DNA of 64,000 nt from Kitasatospora sp. NA04385 (GCF_013364235.1 NZ_CP054919.1:3096247-3160246); one strand, 5' to 3'; counted from the first letter of the stretch, positions 8,892-20,676 are shown. Program-made: numbers and translations. The notes: generated from the letters alone by a model not told the origin.

Positions 8892-10010
8892 TCAGCGGCC
8901 GGGATTGACCGTGACCTCGACCCGCTGGAACTCCTTGAGCTCGGTGTAGCCGGTGGTGGCCATCGCCCGGCGCAGCGCGCCGAACAGGTTCATGGTGCCG
9001 TCGGGGGTGTGCGACGGGCCGGTCAGGATCTGCTCGGTGGTGCCGACGGTGCCCAGGTGGACCCGCTTGCCGCGCGGCAGCTCCTCGTGGACGGCCTCCA
9101 TGCCCCAGTGGTAGCCCTGGCCGGGCGCGTCGGTGGCGCGGGCCAGCGCGGCGCCGATCATCACCGCGTCCGCGCCGCAGGCGACCGCCTTGGGGATGTC
9201 GCCGCTGTAGCCGACGCCGCCGTCCGCGATCACGTGCACGTACCGGCCGCCGGACTCGTCCATGTAGTCGCGGCGGGCGGCCGCGACGTCCGCCACCGCG
9301 GTGGCCATCGGGACCTGGATGCCCAGCACGCCCCGGGTGGTGTGCGCGGCGCCGCCGCCGAAGCCGACCAGCACGCCGGCCGCGCCGGTGCGCATCAGGT
9401 GCAGCGCGGCGGTGTAGGTGGCGCAGCCGCCGACGATCACCGGGACGTCCAGCTCGTAGATGAACTGCTTGAGGTTCAGCGGCTCGGCCGCGCCCGAGAC
9501 GTGCTCGGCCGAGACGGTGGTGCCGCGGATCACGAACACGTCGACGCCGGCGTCCACCACGGCCTTGGAGAACTCGGCGGTGCGCTGCGGCGAGAGCGCC
9601 GCGGCGGTCACGACGCCGGAGTCACGGACCTCCTTGATCCGCTCCTTGATCAGCTCGGCCTTGATCGGCTCCGCGTACACCTCCTGCAGGCGCCGGGTCG
9701 CCGCCGCCTGGTCGGTGATCGCGGCGATCTCCTCCAGCAGCGGCCGCGGGTCCTCGTACCGCGTCCACAGCCCCTCCAGGTTCAGCACGCCCAGGCCGCC
9801 CAGCTGCCCGATCGCGATGGCCTGCTGCGGCGAGACCACGCTGTCCATCGGCGCGGCCAGGAACGGCAGTTCGAACCGGTAGGCGTCGATCTGCCAGGCG
9901 ATCGAGACCTCCTTCGGGTCACGCGTACGGCGGCTGGGGACGACGGCGATGTCGTCGAAGGAGTACGCCCGGCGGCCGCGCTTGCCTCGCCCGATCTCGA
10001 TCTCAGTCAC
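8892..10010 (-). CDS. guaB3: IMP dehydrogenase-related protein, GuaB3 family
   Basis: A 372-aa TIM-barrel protein of the IMPDH/GMP-reductase superfamily, shorter than GuaB because the CBS domains are missing. The N-terminus VTEIEIGRGKRGRRAYSFDD is typical of the actinobacterial GuaB3 group. The barrel phosphate-binding loop GGVGYSGDIPKAVACGADAV is present. The usual catalytic Cys loop (GSxCxTR) of GuaB is not evident, so authentic IMP dehydrogenase activity is doubtful. The start is GTG 10010 with an AAGGG site upstream. It lies downstream of guaB on the same strand, as in mycobacteria (guaB2-guaB3). Its biochemical role is unresolved in the family. Confidence 0.85.
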   Translation of the reverse strand: MTEIEIGRGKRGRRAYSFDDIAVVPSRRTRDPKEVSIAWQIDAYRFELPFLAAPMDSVVSPQQAIAIGQLGGLGVLNLEGLWTRYEDPRPLLEEIAAITDQAAATRRLQEVYAEPIKAELIKERIKEVRDSGVVTAAALSPQRTAEFSKAVVDAGVDVFVIRGTTVSAEHVSGAAEPLNLKQFIYELDVPVIVGGCATYTAALHLMRTGAAGVLVGFGGGAAHTTRGVLGIQVPMATAVADVAAARRDYMDESGGRYVHVIADGGVGYSGDIPKAVACGADAVMIGAALARATDAPGQGYHWGMEAVHEELPRGKRVHLGTVGTTEQILTGPSHTPDGTMNLFGALRRAMATTGYTELKEFQRVEVTVNPGR

Positions 10011-10178
10011 TTCGAGCCCTTCTGCTGCTTTCCATCTCCCGACCGGGTCCCCCCGGCCACGCCCCAAGTATCCCGTACGCGCCCCGGCCGCCCCGCCAGG
10101 GGCGCACCCTCTCCCCCGAACGGCAGGAATCCGCCCGGACCGCGTTCCCCTGCGGTCCGGACGGATTCCCGGTGGGTC

Positions 10179-11735
<1,557 letters not shown>

Positions 11736-11941
11736 TCACCGGCCGCCAAGACGTCCGGCGCTCTCGGAGGAACCTCCAACGGAACCCCGTGCGCACCGGA
11801 GAAACTTTGGCGACCCGACCAGGCGCCGATACCCCATGGTACTGGTGGTGCGGGGTAGGTCGTCGCGCCCTCTTGACAACACCCGGCCCGCCGCGCTTGT
11901 TCCGCGTACGGCCCGTGCCCGCCCAGCAGCGCGGACGGGAC

Positions 11942-12661
11942 TCAGCCGCTCTCCTCCGCCAGCGCCCGCAGCCGCGACAGCGCCCGGTGCTGGGCGACCC
12001 GCACCGCGCCCGGGGACATCCCGAGCACCTCGCCGGTCTCCTCCGCCGACAGCCCGTCCGCCACCCGCAGCAGCACCAGCTCGCGCTGACGGGCCGGCAG
12101 GTAGGACAGCAGCTCCTTGATCCACGCGGCGTCGCTGGACAGCAGCGCCCGCTCCTCCGGGCCGAGCGAGTCGTCCGGCGTCTCCGGCAGGTCGTCCGGC
12201 GGGATCACCGTCGAGCCGGGCCCGCGCATCGCGGCCCGCTGCAGGTCGGCGATCTTGTGCGCGGCGATCCCGTACACGAAGGCCTCGAACGGGCGCCCGG
12301 TGTCCCGGTAGCGGGGCAGCGCGCAGAGCACCGCGACGCAGACCTCCTGGGCCACGTCGTCCACGTGGTGCCGGGCCCCGCCGGGCAGCCGCACCAGGCG
12401 GCCGCGGCAGTACCGCAGCGCCAGCGGGAGCACGTAGCCCAGCAGCGACTCGATCGCCGGGCCGTCCCCGCGGACCGCCGCCGCGACCAGTTCGGCCACC
12501 TCGGGTGACGTCCCCGCGCCGAGGACGGGCGGGCGGGCCCCCGCCGACGGGCCGTCGGATCCGCCCGGCCGGTCGTCCGGTGCCGACGACGGATCGGCAG
12601 CCGCACCCTCGGGGGCGGGCTGCACCGGGTCGGGCCCGGCGGCCTCCTCGTCGTCACGCAT
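11942..12661 (-). CDS. shbA: RNA polymerase sigma factor ShbA (ECF, SigD-like)
   Basis: A 239-aa ECF-type sigma factor. A Pro/Asp-rich N-terminal extension of about 65 residues is followed by region 2 ([20 protein letters not shown]) and region 4 ([20 protein letters not shown], then [20 protein letters not shown]). Position between guaB and bldM matches ShbA of S. coelicolor, which transcribes the principal sigma gene hrdB. That role is taken from the family. The start is the ATG at 12661. An in-frame extension upstream is possible but looks non-coding. Confidence 0.88.
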   Translation of the reverse strand: MRDDEEAAGPDPVQPAPEGAAADPSSAPDDRPGGSDGPSAGARPPVLGAGTSPEVAELVAAAVRGDGPAIESLLGYVLPLALRYCRGRLVRLPGGARHHVDDVAQEVCVAVLCALPRYRDTGRPFEAFVYGIAAHKIADLQRAAMRGPGSTVIPPDDLPETPDDSLGPEERALLSSDAAWIKELLSYLPARQRELVLLRVADGLSAEETGEVLGMSPGAVRVAQHRALSRLRALAEESG

Positions 12662-12856
12662 CGGTCCATGGTGCCTGGTCGGGCCGGAAAACGCGGCACC
12701 GCGTCCGGACTTGTGCATCGGAACGTTATCCGTCGCCGCGTGCACCGTGCCGCCTCCCCTGCCTGTCCGCTGGTCCCCGAGGTGCTCCACTACTCCATGG
12801 TGCAGCCTCGGGACCACAACGTCACACGTCCGAGCGAGCGCAGTTCGCGCGCCCGC

Positions 12857-13468
12857 TCAGCGGACCAGGCCCCAGCGGAAGCCCAGCGCCACCGCGTGCG
12901 CGCGGTCCGAGGCGCCCAACTTCTTGAACAGCCGCCTGGCGTGCGTCTTCACGGTGTCCTCGGACAGGAACAGCTCGCGGCCGATCTCGGCGTTGGAACG
13001 GCCGTGGCTCATCCCCTCCAGCACCTGGATCTCACGGGCCGTCAGGGTCGGCGCGGCGCCCATGTCCGGGCTGCGGAGCCGGCGCGGCGCCAGGCGCCAG
13101 GTCGGGTCGGCCAGCGCCTGGGTGACGGTGGCCCGCAGTTCGGCGCGCGAGGCGTCCTTGTGCAGGTAGCCGCGGGCCCCGGCGGCGACCGCGAGGGCCA
13201 CCCCGTCCAGGTCCTCGGCGACGGTGAGCATGATGATCCGGGCGCCCGGGTCGGCCGACAGCAGCCGGCGGACCGTCTCCACCCCGCCGAGGCCGGGCAT
13301 CCGGACGTCCATCAGAACGAGATCGGAACGGTCGGCCACCCAGCGGCGGAGGACCTCCTCACCGTTCGTCGCAGTGGTCACCCGGTCCACGCCGGGCACG
13401 GTCGCCACCGCACGGCGAAGCGCCTCCCGGGCGAGCGGGGAATCGTCGCAGACGAGTACGGATGTCAT
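12857..13468 (-). CDS. bldM: Atypical response regulator BldM
   Basis: A 203-aa LuxR/FixJ-type regulator of aerial growth and sporulation, exactly the length of known BldM. The receiver domain carries Asp8-Asp9, the phospho-acceptor position Asp54 (LMDVRMPGLGG) and Lys104 (GYLHKDASRAEL). The C-terminal helix-turn-helix reads LTAREIQVLEGMSHGRSNAE. No histidine kinase is adjacent, consistent with an orphan regulator. A near-consensus sigma-BldN promoter lies 147 nt upstream (13615-13642). It is divergent from whiD. BldM works as a homodimer and as a heterodimer with WhiI in model streptomycetes. Confidence 0.96.
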   Translation of the reverse strand: MTSVLVCDDSPLAREALRRAVATVPGVDRVTTATNGEEVLRRWVADRSDLVLMDVRMPGLGGVETVRRLLSADPGARIIMLTVAEDLDGVALAVAAGARGYLHKDASRAELRATVTQALADPTWRLAPRRLRSPDMGAAPTLTAREIQVLEGMSHGRSNAEIGRELFLSEDTVKTHARRLFKKLGASDRAHAVALGFRWGLVR

Positions 13469-14002
13469 GACCGTCCTCCGCAGCTGATCCGCGTCACGTT
13501 GAGCCTCCTGGCTGGTACGAACCTCTCCGACACGGCCCCGGGACGGACCCGTTCCGATCGCCTCGCTGCGCGACCGTTCCCGATGTCCTGCGCCCTCTGA
13601 CCGCCTCCGTACATCCAACGACCGTCACTCGAATGAGTTACGGCTTCACGTCCATCTCCACCACTGTACGTGGCCGACCCATCACAGAAGAGCCACCTCG
13701 CGGTGCACGCGCCGCACTTTTGTGCAGCTCGCACGCGGTGTCCGCGCCGCGCACGCCCTCCGGAGGCGGTCCGCGCCGGGGCGGACACCCGATCGGTGCA
13801 GCATTCGGGTTCAAACCCCTTGCCCCTTTTGTCCGTTTTTATAGCTTCTGTCAGGTCATTGACTGATTCGTCGGTCTGTGGGTGACTTGTCCGTGTAGTG
13901 GGCGTAAGTCATATTTCCAGGTGTCCGTACCGGCCCCGTGCAGCCTCGCCGCAGCGACCGCGACCGAGCAGTCAGGGTCCCGAGCCATGAAGGGAACGAG
14001 CC
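13469..14002. other. 534-nt divergent intergenic region between bldM and whiD
   Basis: No gene is seen here; short frames on both strands lack coding bias. It contains the bldM sigma-BldN promoter at 13615-13642 and the whiD upstream region. The part from about 13800 to 13920 is noticeably AT-richer than the surroundings, as expected for developmental promoters. The exact whiD promoter could not be assigned. Confidence 0.7.
13615..13642 (-). promoter_or_regulatory. Sigma-BldN promoter of bldM (bldMp1-like)
   Basis: On the minus strand CGTAAC (13642-13637) and CGTTGG (13620-13615) are separated by exactly 16 nt. The known BldN consensus is CGTAAC-N16-CGTTGA, so 11 of 12 bases match. bldM is an established direct sigma-BldN target in S. 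coelicolor and S. venezuelae. Confidence 0.85.
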
Positions 14003-14329
14003 ATGGCAGATTTCTCCCGCCTCCCAGGCCCCAACGCAGACCTCTGGGACTGGCAGCTCTCCGCCGCCTGCCGCGGCGTCGACAGTTCGCTGTTCTTCCA
14101 CCCCGAGGGCGAGCGCGGTGCGGCCCGGACCTCCCGCGAGACGAGCGCCAAAGAGGTCTGCATGCGCTGCCCGGTCCGCTCCCAGTGCGCGGCCCACGCC
14201 CTCGCCGTCCGCGAGCCCTACGGGGTCTGGGGCGGCATGACCGAGGACGAGCGCGAGGAGCTGCTCGGCCGCTCCCGCAACCGCCTGGCCGAAGTCCCGC
14301 TGGCGATGCCGCAGACCATCCGCCGCTGA
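14003..14329 (+). CDS. whiD: WhiB-like [4Fe-4S] regulator WhiD
   Basis: A 108-aa WhiB-family transcription factor needed for late sporulation. Four Cys ligands of the nitric-oxide- and oxygen-sensitive cluster are Cys23, Cys53, Cys56 and Cys62 (CMRCPVRSQC). The family turn GVWGG is at 74-78, followed by a short basic tail. Members of this family act by binding region 4 of the principal sigma factor, whose gene hrdB is under ShbA, encoded two genes away. Orthology to WhiD (WhiB3 in Mycobacterium) follows from its place beside bldM. The start is the ATG at 14003. Confidence 0.95.
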   Translation: MADFSRLPGPNADLWDWQLSAACRGVDSSLFFHPEGERGAARTSRETSAKEVCMRCPVRSQCAAHALAVREPYGVWGGMTEDEREELLGRSRNRLAEVPLAMPQTIRR

Positions 14330-14414
14330 GGAACCGACCCGCCGCGGCCGTCCCCGCCGCAGCGGTCCGCGCCCCGCGGACGCGCCGCCCGCCCGTCCCC
14401 GGCCGGCGCCGCGC

Positions 14415-15416
14415 TCAGCGGGCGGCGGCCGCCGCCGCGAGCTGCTCCAGCATCAGCGCCACCGCCGGAACCCCCTCCAGGTCCGGCAGGGTCAGCGCCA
14501 CCACCTCGCGCCGGGCCGGCTCGCCCGACGCCACCCGCACCGGCACCGCCGCCACCCCGGGGTGCCGCACCGACTCCAGCGCCAGCCCGGGCAGCACCGC
14601 CACCCCCAGGCCCGCGCCCACCAGGCCCACCACCGCCGGGTAGTCGTCCGTCGCGAACTCGATCGCCGGCCTGAAGCCCGCGTCCGTGCACAGCTCCACC
14701 AGGTGCCCCCGGCACTGCGGGCAGCCCGCGATCCACTGCTCCCCCGCCAGCTCGGACAGGTCCACCGGCTCGTCCTCGCCCCGGTCCGCCAGCGGGTGCC
14801 CCGCCGGGACCAGGCCCACCAGCGGATCGTCCAGCAGCGGGCGCACCACCAGCTCCGACCAGTCGTTCGCGGCCGCCGTCGCGGCCGCCTCCAGCACCGC
14901 CTCGGCCCGCGCCTCGCGCAGCGTCGCGTGCGGGGACGGCAGGCTCGGGCCGCCCTGCGAGTCCGGGTACCGGAACGCCAGCGCCACCTCGCACTCGCCG
15001 CCGCGCAGCATCGCCAGCGCCTGGGCCGGCTCCGCCTCCACCAGCGAGACCCGCACCCCCGGGTGGGCCGCCCGCACCTGCGCCACCGACCGCGGCACCA
15101 GCGTCGAGCTGGCCGTCGGGAACGAGACCAGCCGCACCCGCCCGGCCCGCAGCCCGGCGATCGCCGCGACCTCCTCCTCGGCGGCCGACAGCCCCGCGAG
15201 GATCCCGTCCGCGTGCCGCAGCAGCACCCTCCCGGCCTCGCTCAGCTGCATCTCCCGGCCCGCCCGCACCACCAGCGGGGTGTCCACCGCCTTCTCCAGC
15301 GCCTTCATCTGCTGGCTCACCGCGGGCTGGGTGCACCCCAGCTCGCGCGCCGCGGCGGAGAACGACCCGGTCCGGGCGACGGCGTGCAGGACGCGGAGGT
15401 GGCGGGCTTCGATCAC
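14415..15416 (-). CDS. LysR-family transcriptional regulator
   Basis: A 333-aa LTTR. The N-terminal winged helix reads IEARHLRVLHAVARTGSFSA, then AARELGCTQPAVSQQMKALE. A linker helix leads to the two-lobed effector domain from about residue 90 (RVRLVSFPTASSTLVP). The GTG at 15416 is chosen because the HTH begins at once; no good ribosome site is seen, so the message could be leaderless. It is convergent with whiD and has no obvious divergent target next door. The regulon and co-inducer are unknown. Confidence 0.85.
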   Translation of the reverse strand: MIEARHLRVLHAVARTGSFSAAARELGCTQPAVSQQMKALEKAVDTPLVVRAGREMQLSEAGRVLLRHADGILAGLSAAEEEVAAIAGLRAGRVRLVSFPTASSTLVPRSVAQVRAAHPGVRVSLVEAEPAQALAMLRGGECEVALAFRYPDSQGGPSLPSPHATLREARAEAVLEAAATAAANDWSELVVRPLLDDPLVGLVPAGHPLADRGEDEPVDLSELAGEQWIAGCPQCRGHLVELCTDAGFRPAIEFATDDYPAVVGLVGAGLGVAVLPGLALESVRHPGVAAVPVRVASGEPARREVVALTLPDLEGVPAVALMLEQLAAAAAAR

Positions 15417-15532
15417 GCGGTCAACTGTAAGGGGGGCCGGAACGGGGGCGCCGCGGAACTGCGCGCCCGGCCCGCCCGCCCCCGCCGGGTGCTGCACGCG
15501 AAGGGGCGCGCGCAGCACGCGTGCAGCACGCG

Positions 15533-15609
15533 CAGGGGCGCGAGGCCCCGGCGATCCGGGCCCGCACCACGGGAGTGCGGGGCCGGTCGCGCGGTTCCTC
15601 GCGCCCCTG
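15533..15609. repeat. Intergenic inverted repeat, probable groEL1 terminator
   Basis: Perfect 13-bp arms (CAGGGGCGCGAGG and CCTCGCGCCCCTG) enclose further GC-rich pairing arms. The core resembles the common streptomycete intergenic repeat (GGGGCGCGAGGAACCGCGCGAC). It sits 43 nt past the groEL1 stop, with GCAGCACGCG-type short repeats alongside at about 15490-15532. Confidence 0.7.
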
Positions 15610-15651
15610 CTGTCGCCTTCGCCGCCTCAGCGGCTGGCGGCTAGCGCCGTT

Positions 15652-17298
<1,647 letters not shown>

Positions 17299-17400
17299 TC
17301 AGGGGTAGGTCTGCGTACGTGGAGCAACAACCGCGCCCCGGGCCCCTGTCGGTGCGACACGGATCCGGGGCGGGCTGGGACGTCTTACTGCGCGGACGTC

Positions 17401-17706
17401 TTACTTCTCGATGATCGCGAGGACGTCGCGGGCCGAGAGGACGAGGTACTCCTCGCCCTGGTACTTCACCTCGGTGCCGCCGTACTTCGAGTACAGGACG
17501 ATGTCACCGACGGCGACGTCGAGCGGCAGACGCTGGCCGTCCTCGAAGCGGCCCGGGCCGACGGCCAGGACGACGCCCTCCTGGGGCTTCTCCTTGGCGG
17601 TGTCCGGGATCACCAGGCCGGAGGCGGTGGTGGTCTCGGCGTCGAGCGGCTGGACCACGATGCGGTCCTCGAGCGGCTTGATGGCAACCTTGCTGCTGGT
17701 GGTCAC
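17401..17706 (-). CDS. groES: Co-chaperonin GroES (Hsp10)
   Basis: A 101-aa lid of the GroEL chamber. The N-terminal strand [20 protein letters not shown] and the mobile-loop region are typical. The end ([15 protein letters not shown]) is canonical. The start is a GTG at 17706 with a GGGGAGCT ribosome site. It is the first gene of the groES-groEL1 operon, preceded by a sigma-HrdB type promoter and two CIRCE elements. Confidence 0.97.
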   Translation of the reverse strand: MTTSSKVAIKPLEDRIVVQPLDAETTTASGLVIPDTAKEKPQEGVVLAVGPGRFEDGQRLPLDVAVGDIVLYSKYGGTEVKYQGEEYLVLSARDVLAIIEK

Positions 17707-17802
17707 GTCCGAGCTCCCCTTCGGAGATTACGGGGTTGTCTAACAGGTAGGGGGCGAGGTCTGCGCGGCCGCCGTCGCGGGGGTCGGACACGCTTCATCG
17801 CG

Positions 17803-17830
17803 TTAGCACTCTCCCTGGGGGGAGTGCCAG
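17803..17830. promoter_or_regulatory. CIRCE operator, proximal copy (10-nt spacer)
   Basis: TTAGCACTC, then 10 nt, then GAGTGCCAG. It matches the HrcA operator half-sites but the spacer is one base longer than the usual nine and the right arm has two mismatches to the perfect inverse. It lies about 100 nt upstream of the groES start. Confidence 0.75.
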
Positions 17831-17835
17831 GAACG

Positions 17836-17864
17836 ACCTTAGGACGCGGTTAGCACTCAGTCAA
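17836..17864 (-). promoter_or_regulatory. groES-groEL1 vegetative promoter
   Basis: On the minus strand TTGACT (17864-17859) and TAAGGT (17841-17836) are 17 nt apart, a good principal-sigma match. The -35 box lies inside the spacer of the distal CIRCE, so HrcA binding would block polymerase directly. Confidence 0.75.
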
Positions 17865-17876
17865 CCAGAGTGCCAA
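17850..17876. promoter_or_regulatory. CIRCE operator, distal copy (canonical)
   Basis: TTAGCACTC-N9-GAGTGCCAA, one mismatch from the canonical CIRCE. It is the binding site for the heat-shock repressor HrcA and overlaps the groES promoter -35 box. Confidence 0.9.
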
Positions 17877-17966
17877 TGGCGTCGGGTTCGAGTTTCCGTT
17901 CGATACCGGGCGGTTCCGAGTACGGGTACTCAGGCAACGGGCGAACTCCCCCGCCAGGATGGGCAC

Positions 17967-18281
17967 ATGGCGAAGAAACGGCCGTCCGCGGGACGGGACG
18001 CGCTCCTGGCGGCGGCACTGGTGGCCCTGACCGTGCCGCTGCTGTGCGCGGTGCCCTACGCGTTCATGGTGCTGGCGTTCGCGCTGGCCGGCGCCTCGGA
18101 GCGCGGGGGCGGGGCGGGCCTGGCGGTGGTGCTGTGCGGCGCGGTGATGGTGCTGGGGCCGGCGGTGGCGCTGGTGTCGGTGGTGACGACGGCCCGGCGG
18201 GGCTACCGGATCGCGCCGCTGTCGGTGGGGCTGGCCGGGCCCGCGCTGGCGGCGCTCGCGTTCGGGGTGCTGGCCTCCTGA
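17967..18281 (+). CDS. Small hydrophobic membrane protein, unknown function
   Basis: A 104-aa protein with a basic start (MAKKRPSAGRD) and three predicted helices: DALLAAALVALTVPLLCAV with AFMVLAFALAG, then LAVVLCGAVMVLGPAVALVSV, then LSVGLAGPALAALAFGVLA. No family was recognised. It ends 22 nt before the methyltransferase on the same strand. Codon use is GC3-rich as in real genes here. Confidence 0.6.
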   Translation: MAKKRPSAGRDALLAAALVALTVPLLCAVPYAFMVLAFALAGASERGGGAGLAVVLCGAVMVLGPAVALVSVVTTARRGYRIAPLSVGLAGPALAALAFGVLAS

Positions 18282-18303
18282 TCCGAGCCGCGACAATGGT
18301 GCG

Positions 18304-19482
18304 GTGGAGATCGAGTCGTTCCGGGCGCTGCTGACCGAGCAGGGGCAGGCGCTGCTGGCCGAGTTGCGGGGGTTCACGGCGGCCGGGGAGCTGGCGCTGG
18401 CGACCAGGCTGCGGCGGGAGTACCCGGCGGAGCTGGTGCGGGCCGCGTTCGAGCAGGCCCGGCTGCGGCAGCGGGCGGAGGCGAAGTTCGGGGCGGACGC
18501 CGCCGCGATGTACTTCACCCAGCACGGGGTGGAGCAGGCCACCCGGCGCACGGTCGCCGAGTGGCGGGCGGGCCGGTTCGCGGCGCTGGGGGTGCGGCGG
18601 CTGGCCGACCTGTGCTGCGGGATCGGCGGGGACGCGATCGCGCTGGCCCGGGCCGGCATCGCGGTGCTGGCGGTCGACCGGGACGAGCTGACCTGCGAGG
18701 TGGCCCGGGCGAACGCGGCGGCGCTGGGCGTGGCCGAGCTGGTGGAGGTGCGCCGCGCGGACGTCGCGGACGTGGACACCGCCGGTTTCGACGCGGTGTT
18801 CACCGACCCGGCGCGGCGCACCTCGCGCGGCCGGGTGTTCGACCCGGAGGCGTACTCGCCGCCGCTGTCCTGGGCGGTGGAGGCGGCCCGCAGCGCCCCG
18901 TTCGGGGCGCTGAAGGTGGCGCCGGGCATCCCGCACGAGCTGGTGCCGGAGGGCGCCGAGGCGGAGTGGGTGTCGGACCGGGGCGAGGTGAAGGAGGCGG
19001 TGCTGTGGTTCGGCACGGCCGCCGCCGAGCCGTACCGGGCGACGCTGCTGCCGGGCCCGCACTCGCTCTGCGGCGGCGCCCTGCCGGACCCGCCGGTCGG
19101 CCCGGTGGGGCGCTACCTGTACGAGCCGGACGGCGCGGTGATCCGGGGCCGGATGGTGGCCGAGGTGGCGGCGGCGGTGGGCGGGCGGCTGATCGACCCG
19201 ATGATCGCGTACGTCACCTCGGACGAGCTGCGGCCGACGCCGTACGCGCAGGCGTACGAGCTGACCGACGTGCTGCCGTTCCAGGTGAAGCGGTTGAAGG
19301 CGCTGGTGCGGGAGCGCCGGATCGGCACCGTGGTGATCAAGAAGCGCGGGGCGTCGGTCGTCCCGGAGGAGCTGCGGCGGCAGCTGAAGCCGGCCGGGCC
19401 GAACGCGGTGACGGTGATCGTGGCCCGCACCGCGGCCGGCCCGGTGATGATGCTGGGTCAGCCGGCGGGCCTGGCGACGTAG
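18304..19482 (+). CDS. Class I SAM-dependent methyltransferase (THUMP-like)
   Basis: A 392-aa protein. The SAM-binding motif I is LADLCCGIGGDAIALARAG (about residues 100-118), followed by the acidic AVDRDE and the catalytic-type loop FTDPARRTSRGRVFDPEAYS. This resembles the actinobacterial THUMP-like methyltransferases, suggesting an RNA substrate; that is inference. The start is GTG 18304. Its 3' end overlaps the convergent deacetylase gene by 25 bp (19458-19482). Confidence 0.82.
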   Translation: MEIESFRALLTEQGQALLAELRGFTAAGELALATRLRREYPAELVRAAFEQARLRQRAEAKFGADAAAMYFTQHGVEQATRRTVAEWRAGRFAALGVRRLADLCCGIGGDAIALARAGIAVLAVDRDELTCEVARANAAALGVAELVEVRRADVADVDTAGFDAVFTDPARRTSRGRVFDPEAYSPPLSWAVEAARSAPFGALKVAPGIPHELVPEGAEAEWVSDRGEVKEAVLWFGTAAAEPYRATLLPGPHSLCGGALPDPPVGPVGRYLYEPDGAVIRGRMVAEVAAAVGGRLIDPMIAYVTSDELRPTPYAQAYELTDVLPFQVKRLKALVRERRIGTVVIKKRGASVVPEELRRQLKPAGPNAVTVIVARTAAGPVMMLGQPAGLAT

Positions 19483-20348
19483 TCGTCGAGGCGGGCGACC
19501 GCGAAGCCCTGCTCCTGGATCCGGGAGAGCAGTTCGCCGAACATCCGGGTCATGCTCTCGCCCTTGAGCTCGGAGGGGCCGCGGAAGTGGGCGAGGATGA
19601 TGTCGCCGTTCTTCAGCTTCTTGTCGGCGGCCTGGTACTGCATGTCGTGGATCTGCATGGACTCCCGCCACAGCACGACGGCCCGCGGCCCGCACTCCTG
19701 GACGGCGGTGTTCAGGGCGGGGGTGTCGGCGCCGTCGCCGTAGGGCGGGCGGAACAGGTAGGGGGCGGTGCCGTACTGCTCGGTGAGGGCCGCCTGGTCC
19801 TCGCAGATCTGCGCCTTCTGTTGGGCGGGGGCGAGCTTGCTCATCACCGGGTGGCTGACGGTGTGGTTCTGGATGCTGTTGCCGAGCGCCTGGAGCGGCT
19901 TGAAGTAGCCGTAGTCGTTCTTGACGATGTCCTTGGTCAGGAACATCGTCACCGGCACTTTCAGCTCGGTGAGCATCCGGACGAACTCCGGGTCCTTCTC
20001 GGCCCCGTCGTCGAGGGTGATGAACACGACCTTGTCGGAGGTCGGGACGTCGCTGAACACCGGCACCGGGCCGGTCGCGGTCAGCTTGACCGGCCGGTCG
20101 GCGGGCGGCGCGGGCGCCTTGGGCATCGGCTTGAGGCCCCACTTCGCCCACGCGGCCTCGGGCACGGCGTCCTGGGCGGGCGTCGAGGGGGCGCCGGGGG
20201 CCGAGGGGGCCGGGGAGGCGGCGGCGACCGGCTTGGCCCGGACCGGCGCGGGGCCGTCCGGGGCGGAGCCGCTGCCGCACCCGCTCGCCGCCAGCAGCGC
20301 CGCGAGCGCGCCCGCCCCGTACCCGATCCGTGCCCGCCGCTGCCTCAC
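19458..20348 (-). CDS. Polysaccharide deacetylase lipoprotein (CE4)
   Basis: A 296-aa secreted NodB-type deacetylase. The lipobox LAASGC anchors it to the membrane outer face, followed by a Pro/Ala-rich linker of about 50 residues. The CE4 motifs are VFITLDDGAEKDPEFV (first metal Asp, second Asp), NHTVSHPVM (His pair) and RPPYGDGAD. Likely substrates are peptidoglycan N-acetyl sugars or another wall glycan. GTG 20348 is chosen because it has a GGGGG ribosome site and starts the basic n-region; an ATG at 20387 would add 13 residues. It overlaps the convergent methyltransferase gene. Confidence 0.88.
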   Translation of the reverse strand: MRQRRARIGYGAGALAALLAASGCGSGSAPDGPAPVRAKPVAAASPAPSAPGAPSTPAQDAVPEAAWAKWGLKPMPKAPAPPADRPVKLTATGPVPVFSDVPTSDKVVFITLDDGAEKDPEFVRMLTELKVPVTMFLTKDIVKNDYGYFKPLQALGNSIQNHTVSHPVMSKLAPAQQKAQICEDQAALTEQYGTAPYLFRPPYGDGADTPALNTAVQECGPRAVVLWRESMQIHDMQYQAADKKLKNGDIILAHFRGPSELKGESMTRMFGELLSRIQEQGFAVARLDDYVARPAG

Positions 20349-20415
20349 CGATGTCCCCCGCTCGTCCTCGACACGCGTGTCGATCATAGGACGATCGGGT
20401 TGGTCTTCCCGGTTG

Positions 20416-20676
20416 CTACCCCGCGTCCGTGCGGGTGAAGGCCCAGCGGTGCACCGGGCGGGCCAGCAGTTCGGCGGGGGGCTCCGGCACCGGCTGCGGC
20501 TCCCCCGTCCACAGCGCGATCAACAGCACCCGCTCGCCCGGCGCGGTGAACAGCTCCACCCGCTCCAGGCCGGCCGCCCCGCGCACCGCGGGCAGCGCGG
20601 ACTCCCGGGCCCAGGCGTGCAGTTCAGCGCCCCGGCCGTCCGCCGCCCGGGCCTCCCACATCGCCGCCAGGGTCAC
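20416..20676 (-). CDS. Small conserved protein translationally coupled to tsaD
   Basis: An 86-aa protein. Its GTG overlaps the tsaD stop (GTGA), indicating coupling. The pattern of Ala-rich amphipathic helix ([20 protein letters not shown]) followed by strands ([20 protein letters not shown]) suggests a dimeric alpha-beta barrel, ABM-like fold. No catalytic residues can be named. A link to t6A formation is only contextual. Confidence 0.6.
   Translation of the reverse strand: MTLAAMWEARAADGRGAELHAWARESALPAVRGAAGLERVELFTAPGERVLLIALWTGEPQPVPEPPAELLARPVHRWAFTRTDAG

Noticed and set aside
13465..13788. Minus-strand 107-codon frame upstream of bldM
   Set aside because: It overlaps the bldM start and the sigma-BldN promoter, has poor codon bias and no recognisable product.
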